A stretch of DNA of 32,064 bases. Origin: Pseudomonadota bacterium (GTDB lineage Bacteria; Myxococcota_A; UBA796; SXON01). The stretch spans positions 1 through 32,064 of the forward strand of contig SXOM01000167.1 in NCBI GenBank assembly GCA_005776735.1, given 5' to 3'. This document shows, piece after piece, positions 1-8,044 of the stretch. Below the pieces are notes generated by a model, which saw nothing but the letters and a program-made list of their open reading frames with translations, did no database searches and was not told where the DNA came from. Each line of letters opens with the position of its first letter. Within the stretch, counting starts at the first letter, position 1. A program made the position numbers and the translations under genes.

Positions 1-4
1 CGGC

Positions 5-49
5 GGCGCCGGGCGGGGTCGGCCGCCTTCGGGACGGTCGCGCGGCGCC
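5..49 (+). repeat. Intergenic REP-like element, copy A
   Basis: This 45-base element begins and ends with the self-complementary hexamer GGCGCC and contains the core TTCGGGACGGTCGCGCGGCG. It is nearly identical to a 44-base element at 30159-30202 in the same orientation. It lies directly past the 3' end of the minus-strand PfaD gene. The two ends can partly pair, so it could act as a terminator or a REP-type sequence; function is inferred from placement only. Confidence 0.7.
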
Positions 50-67
50 GCCCAGGGTGGGGCTCGG

Positions 68-1639
68 CTACAGCCCGAGCGGCGTGGGCCGGTAGTCGAA
101 CGCGGCCGCGGGGACCGGCACGCCGAAGGTGCGGAGCTGGGCGGCTCGCGTGACCACCGCGGCGCCTTCCAGCAGGTTCAGCGCGATCTGGCCCACCGTG
201 CGGGCCGCGGGTGCCTCGAGGAACGAGCCGCGCGCCCAGTCGTTGAACGCGCCCATCGCCGGGCCGCACCACACCTGGTAGTCGAGGACCCGGTCGGGGT
301 CGCCGTCGATGGCCCACCGGCTCGCTTTGCCCAGGTACCACCGGAACACCAGCGCCATCCGGTGCTTGGGCTCCTTCCGGGCGCGCTCGAGCTGCGCGGG
401 GTCGCGGGCGGCGAAGAACGCCTCGGTCTGCGCCCACACCGCGTCGAGCGGCGCACGGAAGACTTCGCGTTCCAGACGCTGGCGGTCGGCGGGGGGCAAG
501 GACTCGAGGCTGTCGTGGCGCAGGTACAGGTCACGCAACGACTGGCCGCGGGCGGCGAACATCGTGCCGCGGCGGAGCACCTGCACCTGCACGCCCATCT
601 CGAACATGTCGGCGGCCGGCGCCATCGCGACGTCGGCGAGCTGCGCCTTGGCGAGCAGCTCGCGCGCGGCCGGCGCGATGCCCGACTCGACCGCCGCCTG
701 GTTGACGGAGCCGGTCATCACGTACGCGGCGCCCATCCCGAAGGCCGCCGCCACGCTCGCTGGCGTGCCGATGCCGCCGGCGGCGCCGACGCGCGGAACG
801 GTGGTGTACCCCCGCTCGCGCGCGATGTGCTGCGCGAGGTCGCGGATGACCGGGAACGTGGCCACCAGGGGGCGGTTGTCGGTGTGGCCGCCCGAGTCGG
901 CCTCGACGGTGATGTCCTCGGCGACCGCGACCGTGCGGGCCAAGGCCGCTTCGGCGGCGGTGAGCTTGCCGTCGCGGACCAGGCCGTCGAGGAGCGCGGC
1001 GGGCGCGGGCTCGAGGAACTGGCGGGCGACCTCGGCGCGGCTGACCTTGGCCACCACGCGGTGCTTGCGCACCACCCGGCCGTCGGCGCCGCGCGTGAGC
1101 CCCGCGGCCGCATAGCGCACCACCGACGCCGTGATGCGCATGAAGGCGCTGGCTTCGACGGTTCGCACGCCGCGGGCGACGAGCAGATCGGCGACCTCGG
1201 CCTCGACGCGCGGCTCCTGCGGGGAGTGGATGAGGTTGACGCCGAACGGGGCGTCGCCGAGCTCGGCCTGGAGCCGATCCACCGCCTTGGCGACACGCTC
1301 CGGCATCAGGCCGGCCGCGCCGAAGAAGCCGAGGCAACCGGCGCGCGACGCGGCCACGACCACCTCGACCGTGGCGATCCCGTTGGCCATCGCGCCGGTG
1401 CAGTACGCGAAGCGGGTGCCGTGGGCCTCGCAGAACGCGCGGTCGCCGAGCCACTCCGGGTACAGCGGCGGCAGGGCGCCGAGCCAGTCGACCCCCGCGT
1501 CGACGCCGGGCGCGGCGGGTGCGACGCCGATGCGGCCCGCGGCGGGCGGGCGCTCGCGCACGACGTGGAGGGGCTCGCGGACGCGGGCGCACGCGGCCGC
1601 GATCTCGTCGGGGGTGAAGGCGCAGGGGAGGGGATTCAC
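68..1639 (-). CDS. PfaD-family enoyl reductase (2-nitropropane dioxygenase-like FMN oxidoreductase)
   Basis: The 523-residue product has the full architecture of the PfaD family, FMN-dependent TIM-barrel enoyl reductases that act in trans with polyunsaturated fatty acid and polyketide synthases. Visible signatures are the N-terminal GAMANGIATVEVVVAA and GCLGFFGAAGL segments, the barrel motif EADSGGHTDNRPL, the flavin-phosphate region RVGAAGGIGTPASVAAAF, and YVMTGSVNQAAVESG, a PfaD hallmark. The C-terminal region with KHRMALVFRWYLGKASRWA is also typical of PfaD and absent from simple nitronate monooxygenases. The start ATG at 1639 gives the family's expected N-terminus. It diverges from the gene at 1686 with only 46 bases between them. 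No polyketide or fatty-acid synthase is visible here, but the gene sits at the window edge, so partners may lie to the left. The family call is firm; the substrate is unknown. Confidence 0.9.
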   Translation of the reverse strand: MNPLPCAFTPDEIAAACARVREPLHVVRERPPAAGRIGVAPAAPGVDAGVDWLGALPPLYPEWLGDRAFCEAHGTRFAYCTGAMANGIATVEVVVAASRAGCLGFFGAAGLMPERVAKAVDRLQAELGDAPFGVNLIHSPQEPRVEAEVADLLVARGVRTVEASAFMRITASVVRYAAAGLTRGADGRVVRKHRVVAKVSRAEVARQFLEPAPAALLDGLVRDGKLTAAEAALARTVAVAEDITVEADSGGHTDNRPLVATFPVIRDLAQHIARERGYTTVPRVGAAGGIGTPASVAAAFGMGAAYVMTGSVNQAAVESGIAPAARELLAKAQLADVAMAPAADMFEMGVQVQVLRRGTMFAARGQSLRDLYLRHDSLESLPPADRQRLEREVFRAPLDAVWAQTEAFFAARDPAQLERARKEPKHRMALVFRWYLGKASRWAIDGDPDRVLDYQVWCGPAMGAFNDWARGSFLEAPAARTVGQIALNLLEGAAVVTRAAQLRTFGVPVPAAAFDYRPTPLGL

Positions 1640-1673
1640 GCGCCGCCGATTAGTGCCCCGGGCCGCTCCGCGC

Positions 1674-1686
1674 TACGATCCGCCGG
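1674..1686 (+). promoter_or_regulatory. -10-like hexamer with leaderless start
   Basis: TACGAT at 1674-1679 matches the TANNNT form of a sigma-70 -10 element and ends six bases before the GTG at 1686. A transcript starting at the usual distance would begin at or next to the start codon. No Shine-Dalgarno sequence is seen between them. Confidence 0.4.
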
Positions 1687-2606
1687 TGTTGATCGCCCTG
1701 TTCGCGTCCGCCCTCGCCGTGCCGGTGGCCGAGTGCCCCCGGCCGTTCACCTCCGCCGAGCTCTTGGCCGCGGCGGATGCGGCCGAGCGGCGCTTCGAAG
1801 AGCAGGACCCCGAAGGGTTCGACGCCGCGAGTCGCGAAGTGCAGGCACGACTCGGCTGCGTGGCCGATCCGCTCTCGGCACTCGACGTGGTGCGGGTGCA
1901 GCGGGTCATGGCGCTCGGTGCATTTTTTGCGCAGAACGACGCGCGGATGCGCGCCGCGGTCGCGGCGATGGTGCAGGTCGACATCACCGCACGTTTCCCC
2001 GAAAATGTGATTCCCAGTGGGCACAAGCTCGACAAGCTGGTCGACGAGCTGGCCGGCCTGCCCCACTCCGAGGGCACGCCGCTGCGCAGCTTCCCCGACG
2101 GCTGGATCGAGGTCAACGGGGCCTATGCGCCCACCGTCGCGGCCGACGTGTCGGCCACGCTCCAGCGGCTCGACAACCAGGGGAAGGTGGTGGAAACCCG
2201 GTACTGGACCCCGGGCGACGATCTCGGGGATTGGGTGTCTGCAACCGGGCAGACTACCGATGTTCCGCCGCCGCCGCAGGCGCGAAAGCGGCCCCCGGTC
2301 AAGCTCCCCGGCAAGGCGACGCCGGGGGCCACCACGCCCGGAAAGCTCACGACCGGGGCCCAGATCGCGAAGGAGAACGCGACCGCGCGCCACACCGCGC
2401 TCATCGCCTCCAGCGGCACCGCGCTCGTCGCGACCGGCGTCGTGTACGCCCTCGCCGCCGATGCCAAGAGCAGGGCGTTGGACCCCCAGGTTCCCGAGGT
2501 CGAAGCGATGGCGTGGCGCGACCAGGCCAACGGCCTCACCTGGGGGTGGATCGCGGGCTCGGTGGTGAGCGGCGGCTTGATGACCACGCTCGTGGTCACC
2601 TGGTAG
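1686..2606 (+). CDS. Secreted/membrane protein of unknown function
   Basis: I do not recognise this 306-residue protein. Starting from GTG 1686 (or TTG 1689) it begins MLIALFASALAVPVAECPRP, a short hydrophobic signal-like segment. The following ~190 residues are soluble with regular helices and carry conserved-looking Cys pairs only near the N-terminus. A Pro/Lys-rich linker (residues ~195-225) leads to two hydrophobic stretches: TALIASSGTALVATGVVYALAA, then GWIAGSVVSGGLMTTLVVTW at the extreme C-terminus. A periplasmic domain anchored by a C-terminal helical hairpin is a reasonable reading. The open frame extends far upstream to 1131, but that part overlaps the PfaD gene antisense and lacks coding character, so the start was placed at the signal segment. 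It is followed after 86 bases by the large lipoprotein gene. Confidence 0.7.
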   Translation: MLIALFASALAVPVAECPRPFTSAELLAAADAAERRFEEQDPEGFDAASREVQARLGCVADPLSALDVVRVQRVMALGAFFAQNDARMRAAVAAMVQVDITARFPENVIPSGHKLDKLVDELAGLPHSEGTPLRSFPDGWIEVNGAYAPTVAADVSATLQRLDNQGKVVETRYWTPGDDLGDWVSATGQTTDVPPPPQARKRPPVKLPGKATPGATTPGKLTTGAQIAKENATARHTALIASSGTALVATGVVYALAADAKSRALDPQVPEVEAMAWRDQANGLTWGWIAGSVVSGGLMTTLVVTW

Positions 2607-2647
2607 CGGGGGGGCCGGCCCGGCGCGACGGCGGGGCGTCCGCCGGC

Positions 2648-2653
2648 TATAAA
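2648..2653 (+). promoter_or_regulatory. Possible -10 element for the MopE/lamin-tail lipoprotein gene
   Basis: TATAAA lies 39 bases before the ATG at 2693 in an otherwise very GC-rich gap. A GAGG at 2684-2687 gives a plausible ribosome binding site five bases before the ATG. There is no convincing -35. Confidence 0.35.
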
Positions 2654-2692
2654 GGAGACACCCGCGCGTCCGACTCCAACGTCGAGGTCTCC

Positions 2693-5600
2693 ATGCTCCG
2701 TACCCGTCTCGTGGCCCCCGGCCTGCTCCTCCTCCTCGCCGCCTGCGCCGAGGCGCCGGTCGGGGACACCTCGCTGGACTCCGCACGCCCGGGTGTCGAC
2801 ACCGCCGGTGCCGCCAAGGTGATCGTCTCCAGCGCCGACGGCGACGGCGACGGCTACGACTCGAGCGTCGACTGCGACGACACCAACGCGAGCATCAACC
2901 CCGGGGCGGCGGAGTCCGACAACCTCACCGACGACGACTGCGACGGGTATGTCGACGAAGACTTCGTCGCGGCGGGCGACGTCCTCATCACCGAGGTCAA
3001 CAAGCGCTCGTTCGTGGGCGGCACGCTGGTGCAGTACAACGCGTCCTGGGTCGAGGTGTACAACAACAGCACGCGCACCGTCGACATGTCGAACTGGACC
3101 ATCGCGCGCGGCCACAGCACCGGGCAGCAGGTCGCGCTCGATCCCGCGTCGGCGCCGATCCTCGCCCCTGGCGACTACGCGGTCTTCTGCGACACCAACG
3201 ACTACGAGGGCAGCGCGGCCGCCTACCCGCTCACCTGCGACTACTACTGGGGCGACGAGTCCCAGGCGGCCACCTACCAGGGCGCGTACCACAACAACGT
3301 CTGGTACATGCGCAAGGACTCCGACGCCTTCGCGCTCTACGTCAATGGCAACCGCAGCACCGGCACGTTGGTCGACAAGGTCGACTACTACTACGACGCC
3401 ACCAGCGGCTACTGGCCGTACCAGGTGCGGTTCTCGATGTCGCTCGACCCGGCGTACTACGACGCCACGCTCAACGACAACGTCGGCGCGTGGTGCACCA
3501 CCAACGAAAACGCCTCCAACCTCGGCGTGCCGAGCACCACCTACCGCTGGTACGACGTCTCCGGCTCGGCCTACGACGAGTACGGCACCCCGGGCGCCGA
3601 AGGCACCGACTGCCAGAACGACCCCGACCTCGACGGCGACAGCTACAGCGGCGCCACCGACTGTGACGACGGCGACGCCGCGATCAACCCCGGCGCCACC
3701 GAGGTGTGCGACGGGGTCGACAACGACTGCGACGGGAACGTCGACAACGCGGGCGGCTACCTCGACGCCGACCTCGACGGCTACGGCGATCCCGCGTCGC
3801 CGGGCGGCTGCTCGGGGTCGGGCACCTACGTCACCAACAGCGACGACTGCGACGACACCAACGCCGCGGTGAGCCCCGCCGAGGTCGAAGCCGACAACCT
3901 GGTCGACGACGACTGTGACGGCTGGGTCGACGAAGACTTCGTCGCCGCCGGCGACCTCGTCATCAACGAGATCAACAAGCGCACGCTCAACGGCGGCACG
4001 GCGCTGGACAACGACGGGAGCTGGGTCGAGGTCTACAACACCTCGGCGCGCTCGGTGAGCCTCGCCAACTGGGTCTTCGCCCGCGGCACGAGCTCCTCGG
4101 GCAACCAGATCTACGTCGACCCGGACACGGCGCCGGTGGTGGCGGCGGGCGGGTACGCGCTGTTGTGCGACTCCAACGACTTCGAAGGGAGCGCGGTCAC
4201 CTACCCGTTGGCCTGCGACTACTACTGGGGCGACGAGAGCCAGGCCGCCACCTACGTGGGCACCTACCACGACAACACGTTCTACATCCGTCGCGACGCC
4301 GACACGCTCGCGCTGTACATCGGTGGCGACCGGACCACGGGCACGCTGATGGACAGCGTGGTGTACGCGTCGGGGTGGCCGAGCAAGGCCCGCTGGTCGA
4401 TCGGGCTCGACCCCGACACGCAGGACACCACGAGCAACGACAGCTCCGCGTCGTGGTGCAACACCAACCTCGGCGTCGAGAGCGACAGCTACCGGTGGTG
4501 GGACAGCTCGGGCACCACGCACGACGAGTACGGCACGCCCGGGGCCGCCAACTACGACTGCGCCACCGACCTCGACGGCGACGGCTACGACACCACCACC
4601 GACTGCGACGACACCGACAACACGATCAACCCCGGCGCGACCGAGGTGTGCGACGGCGTCGACAACGACTGCGACACCCTCATCGACGAGGGCCTGGGCG
4701 GCACGACCTACTACGCCGACGCCGACGCCGACACCTACGGCGATCTGGCCACCACCACCACGAGCTGCTCGGGTAGCCCGCCGGTGGGCTACGTCGCCGA
4801 CAGCACCGACTGCGACGACACCGACGCCAGCGTCAACCCCGCGGCCACCGAGGTGTGCGGCGACGGCATCGACCAGGACTGCGTCGACAACAGCGCAGTG
4901 TGCGAGTTCTCCGGCACGCAGGAGATCAAGGCGGCCTACGACTTCCGGGCCTACGGCACCGCCGCGAACATGGCGGTCGGCACCGCGGTGTGCAACAACG
5001 GCGACTACGACGGCGACGGTTACGACGACGTGGTCGTGGGCCAGGGCTTCTACGACGGCACCGCCACCGACATGGGCCGGGTCAACCTGTGGTACGGCCC
5101 GGTCACCACCGCCGACGACCTCACGACCGCCGACTACACCATCGACGGCGACTCCAGCCGCAACAGCGACCAGTTCGGCTCGACCACCCGCTTCGCCGGC
5201 GACGTCGACAACGACGGCAGCGACGACCTGTTCGCGGCCGCGTGGCGTTCGCACGCCGACGACCGCGGCACCGCCTACCTGTTCTACGGCGGCAACGCGT
5301 CGAGCTCGGTCAGCGGCGCCGACGCGAGCTTCAGCATGACCGGCACCACCACCTACGTCGGCTTCGCGCTCGACGGCGGCGACGCCGACGGCGACCTGCA
5401 GTCCGACGTCATCGTGAGCGCGTACGGCTACTCGTCCGGCGCGGGCCTGGTCGCCTACTACGACGCCACCACGATCAGCGGCGCGGAGGACCTGTCCACG
5501 TCGGCGACGGCGCTCTTCACCAGCGCCACCGCGGGCGAGAACCTCGGGTACTCCATCGCCATGGGCGACGTCGACAACGACGGCCTCGCCGACGCCATCC

Positions 5601-6265
5601 TCGGCGCGCCTTCGGCGTCGAGCGCCACCGCCACGGGCGGGGTGTACGTGTACCTCGGCCTCGGCTCGCTCACGGGCACGCTCGCCACGACCGCGGCCGA
5701 CTTCGTGCTCACCGGGGGCACTGCCGCCGATCGGGCCGGTCTCTCGGTCGCGGCGCTCGGCGACCACGACGGCGACGGCGCGGGCGACTTCGCCCTCGGC
5801 GCCGACAAGTCCGACCTCGCGTCGGCCGACGCAGGCGCGGTCTACATCATCACGACCTTGCCCACCGCGTCCAGCACCGCGGCGGCGGCGGCGGAGTCCA
5901 TCCTCACCGGCGAGGTCGCGTCCGACTTCTTCGGCCGCAGCGTGGCGAACGTCGGCGACGAGAACGGCGACGGCACCACCGAGATCATGGTGGGCGCGAC
6001 GGCGTGGGACTACGGCTCGCTCAGCGGCGCGGGCGCGGCCTACCTGTGGTACGGCCCGGTCGCGAGCGGCACCACGAGCGCGTCGACCTACGACGCCCGG
6101 TGGACGGGCGCGAACACCTCCGACGCGGTCGGCTACCAGCTGAGCGGCGGCGGCGACGTCAACAACGACGGCCTCGCGGACTGGATGTCGAGCGCCACGA
6201 GCTGGGACGGCTTCGGCTACCTCAACTCGGGTGGCTCGTGGTTGTACTACGGCCAAGGCCAGTAG
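2693..6265 (+). CDS. Large surface lipoprotein: MopE repeats, two lamin-tail domains, FG-GAP propeller
   Basis: The 1190-residue protein starts with a lipoprotein signal, MLRTRLVAPGLLLLLAAC, with the lipid-bearing Cys at residue 18. Domain order by eye: MopE-type putative metal-binding motif (~49-90), lamin-tail domain (~93-306, opening LITEVNKRSF and SWVEVYNNS), two MopE motifs (~312-416), a second lamin-tail domain (~418-619, LVINEINKRT, SWVEVYNTS), two more MopE motifs (~626-740), then seven FG-GAP blades (~766-1183) with calcium-site cores such as DYDGDGYDDVVVG and DVDNDGLADAILG. FG-GAP repeats form integrin-alpha-like beta-propellers. The two lamin-tail domains are clearly paralogous, so an internal duplication of a [MopE + lamin-tail] unit is likely. 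The ATG at 2693 was chosen over the much longer upstream frame because it directly precedes the lipobox. It is likely outer-membrane or cell-surface; ligand unknown. Confidence 0.9.
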   Translation: MLRTRLVAPGLLLLLAACAEAPVGDTSLDSARPGVDTAGAAKVIVSSADGDGDGYDSSVDCDDTNASINPGAAESDNLTDDDCDGYVDEDFVAAGDVLITEVNKRSFVGGTLVQYNASWVEVYNNSTRTVDMSNWTIARGHSTGQQVALDPASAPILAPGDYAVFCDTNDYEGSAAAYPLTCDYYWGDESQAATYQGAYHNNVWYMRKDSDAFALYVNGNRSTGTLVDKVDYYYDATSGYWPYQVRFSMSLDPAYYDATLNDNVGAWCTTNENASNLGVPSTTYRWYDVSGSAYDEYGTPGAEGTDCQNDPDLDGDSYSGATDCDDGDAAINPGATEVCDGVDNDCDGNVDNAGGYLDADLDGYGDPASPGGCSGSGTYVTNSDDCDDTNAAVSPAEVEADNLVDDDCDGWVDEDFVAAGDLVINEINKRTLNGGTALDNDGSWVEVYNTSARSVSLANWVFARGTSSSGNQIYVDPDTAPVVAAGGYALLCDSNDFEGSAVTYPLACDYYWGDESQAATYVGTYHDNTFYIRRDADTLALYIGGDRTTGTLMDSVVYASGWPSKARWSIGLDPDTQDTTSNDSSASWCNTNLGVESDSYRWWDSSGTTHDEYGTPGAANYDCATDLDGDGYDTTTDCDDTDNTINPGATEVCDGVDNDCDTLIDEGLGGTTYYADADADTYGDLATTTTSCSGSPPVGYVADSTDCDDTDASVNPAATEVCGDGIDQDCVDNSAVCEFSGTQEIKAAYDFRAYGTAANMAVGTAVCNNGDYDGDGYDDVVVGQGFYDGTATDMGRVNLWYGPVTTADDLTTADYTIDGDSSRNSDQFGSTTRFAGDVDNDGSDDLFAAAWRSHADDRGTAYLFYGGNASSSVSGADASFSMTGTTTYVGFALDGGDADGDLQSDVIVSAYGYSSGAGLVAYYDATTISGAEDLSTSATALFTSATAGENLGYSIAMGDVDNDGLADAILGAPSASSATATGGVYVYLGLGSLTGTLATTAADFVLTGGTAADRAGLSVAALGDHDGDGAGDFALGADKSDLASADAGAVYIITTLPTASSTAAAAAESILTGEVASDFFGRSVANVGDENGDGTTEIMVGATAWDYGSLSGAGAAYLWYGPVASGTTSASTYDARWTGANTSDAVGYQLSGGGDVNNDGLADWMSSATSWDGFGYLNSGGSWLYYGQGQ

Positions 6266-6612
6266 TGCCGGGGGGGCCGGCCGACATCGACGCGGCCCTC
6301 GCGGCGGCGACGCCCGAGGCCGCGGCGGTCCTGGCCGAGATTCGTCGCCGGGTCAAGGCGGCGGTTCCCGACGCGGCGGAGTGCATCGGCTACCAGATGC
6401 CCGCCTTCCGTCTCAAGCGCATTTTCTTCTACTTCGCGGCGTTCAAGAAGCACATCGGCGTATATCCCCCGCTTCGGGGCGACGCGGCGCTGGGGGCGGA
6501 GTGTGCGCCGTACCGGAACGAGAAGGGAAACCTCGCGTTCCCGCTCGACCGGCCGATCCCCTACGACCTGATCCAGCGGGTCGCGGTCGCCCTGGCCGCC
6601 GAAGCCGGGTAG
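6265..6612 (+). CDS. DUF1801 (YdhG/YjhX-like) family protein
   Basis: The 115-residue product shows the DUF1801 pattern: an N-terminal helical segment with the family's YQMPAFRLK, then FYFAAFKKHIGVYPP and the C-terminal KGNLAFPLDRPIPYDLIQRV. These are small cytoplasmic proteins. Some members are described as iron chaperones or YdhG-like, but the biochemical role is uncertain. The start is the GTG whose G is the last base of the preceding lipoprotein's TAG stop (TAGTG), giving a one-base overlap and suggesting reinitiation or translational coupling. Length matches the family. It converges on epmA, with seven bases between stop codons. Confidence 0.85.
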   Translation: MPGGPADIDAALAAATPEAAAVLAEIRRRVKAAVPDAAECIGYQMPAFRLKRIFFYFAAFKKHIGVYPPLRGDAALGAECAPYRNEKGNLAFPLDRPIPYDLIQRVAVALAAEAG

Positions 6613-6619
6613 CCGCGGT

Positions 6620-7459
6620 TCAGTCCGCTTCGTCGGGGAACCCCGCCGGTACGCGCACGTCCCGGATGTCGGTGGCGCCGGTGAGCGCCATCACGAGGCG
6701 GTCCACCCCGACGGCGATGCCGGCGCTGCGGGGGAATCGGTCCGACGCGTCGATCACCCCCACGTCGGTCGGGTGCGGCGCTCGCCCGCGCGCCGCGCGG
6801 GCCGCGGCGCTCGCGTCGAACCGGCGCGCGAGCTCGGGGCCGTCGCCGAGCTCGGAGAAGCCGTTGGCGAGCTCCAGGCCCCCCAGGTACAGCTCCAGGC
6901 GTTCGGCGACGGACCCACGCACTTCGGCCAGCGCGGCGTGCCGCGCCGGAAAGTCGAGCACCCAGGTCGGCGCGACCAGCGTCGGGTCGATCTGGTCGAC
7001 CCAGCGACGGTAGAAGGTGTCGTCGTCTTCGGGCACGTGCCCGCCGAACAACTCCGCCACGGTGGCCTGGTGGAAGTGTGGCCGCGCGACGCCCAACGCC
7101 TCGGCGGCGGCGTGCACCAGCCGCTCCACCACCGGGATCAGGTCCAGGTAGTTGGCATTGTGCAGGTACAACTCCAACATCGTGAACTCGCGGGCGTGGT
7201 GGCGCCCGCGCTCTTCGGCGCGGAAGACCGGCGTGATCGCGTAGATGCGCGGCAGGCCCGCGGCGAGCACCCGCTTCAGCGCGAACTCCGGCGAGGTGTG
7301 GAGCCACCCCTCCGCGCACGGCACGGCCTCGAGGTTCTCCTCGAGCGCGGGACCGGGCACGAGCACCGGCGGCTCGACCAGGACGAAGCCCTCCGCCCAG
7401 AGCGTCGTGTGCAACGCGCGTAGCACCGCCGCGCGTGCGCGCAGCAGGCCGACGTTCAC
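6620..7459 (-). CDS. epmA: EF-P (R)-beta-lysine ligase EpmA (PoxA/GenX)
   Basis: EpmA is a truncated class II lysyl-tRNA synthetase homologue that attaches beta-lysine to a conserved lysine of elongation factor P. The 279-residue protein keeps class II motif 2 (FRAEERG...HHAREFTMLE, residues ~79-97) and motif 3 (GIAVGVDRLVMALTG, ~247-261) and has no N-terminal anticodon-binding OB domain. That combination separates EpmA from LysS. The segment HTSPEFALKRVLAAGLPRIY is the family's substrate-site region. It is somewhat shorter than the ~325-residue E. coli protein, mainly at the N-terminus. The start is a GTG at 7459, 21 bases after the efp stop on the same strand, so efp-epmA form one operon. 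Confidence 0.92.
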   Translation of the reverse strand: MNVGLLRARAAVLRALHTTLWAEGFVLVEPPVLVPGPALEENLEAVPCAEGWLHTSPEFALKRVLAAGLPRIYAITPVFRAEERGRHHAREFTMLELYLHNANYLDLIPVVERLVHAAAEALGVARPHFHQATVAELFGGHVPEDDDTFYRRWVDQIDPTLVAPTWVLDFPARHAALAEVRGSVAERLELYLGGLELANGFSELGDGPELARRFDASAAARAARGRAPHPTDVGVIDASDRFPRSAGIAVGVDRLVMALTGATDIRDVRVPAGFPDEAD

Positions 7460-7480
7460 CGGGGTGGCCCGGGCTGCAGG

Positions 7481-8044
7481 CTAGAGGCGCGAGACGTAGG
7501 AGCCACCCTCGCGGGTGTCGACCTTGAGCAGGTCGCCTTCCTTGACGAAGATGGGCACCTGGATCTCGGCGCCGCACTCGAGCTTGCAGAGCTTGGTGAT
7601 GTTGTTGGACGTGTTGCCCTTCACGGCCGGCTCGGTGAACTGCACCTTGCTCTCGATGAAGTTCGGGAGGGTGACGTTGACCGCGCGGCCCTTGTAGAAC
7701 AGCACGTTGACCTCGAGGTTCTCCATCAGGAACTTCGCGTCGTCGCCGAGCACGGTGCCCTGGATCTCGACCTGCTCGTAGGTCTCGGTGTTCATGAAGG
7801 TGTACACACCCTGCTGCTCGTAGAGGAACTGCATCGGCTGCTCCTCCACATCCGCCTCGTCGAGGATCTCGCCGGTGCGGTAGGTGCGCTCGATCACGGC
7901 GCCGGTGAGCAGGTTCTTGAGCTTGGTGCGCGTGAACGCAGTGCCCTTGCCCGGCTTCACGAACTGGAAGTAGACGATGGTATAGGGAGCGCCTTCGGTC
8001 TCGACCTTGAGGCCGTTCCGGAAGTCCGAGGTTTCGTACGCCAT
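7481..8044 (-). CDS. efp: Translation elongation factor P
   Basis: EF-P binds ribosomes stalled at consecutive prolines between the P and E sites. The 187-residue protein has the normal three-domain length. In domain I the loop FVKPGKGTAF places the modified lysine at K33 (K34 in E. coli), the site for beta-lysylation. Domain III carries the usual ITKLCKLECGAEIQVPIFVKEGD-like segment (residues ~147-170) and ends DTREGGSYVSRL. The lysine-type loop agrees with EpmA and EpmB next door. The ATG at 8044 overlaps the epmB start codon on the other strand by two bases. Confidence 0.97.
   Translation of the reverse strand: MAYETSDFRNGLKVETEGAPYTIVYFQFVKPGKGTAFTRTKLKNLLTGAVIERTYRTGEILDEADVEEQPMQFLYEQQGVYTFMNTETYEQVEIQGTVLGDDAKFLMENLEVNVLFYKGRAVNVTLPNFIESKVQFTEPAVKGNTSNNITKLCKLECGAEIQVPIFVKEGDLLKVDTREGGSYVSRL

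Noticed and set aside
362-2692. A long in-frame upstream extension of the lipoprotein at 2693
   Set aside because: It crosses the PfaD and 1686 genes in other frames and is Arg/Gly/Ala-rich; a lipobox signal starts exactly at 2693.
2123-6256. A 1377-codon open frame on the minus strand
   Set aside because: It is the antisense of the Asp-rich MopE/lamin-tail gene. GAC codons read as GTC on the other strand, giving a Val/Ala/Arg-rich low-complexity product with no motifs.
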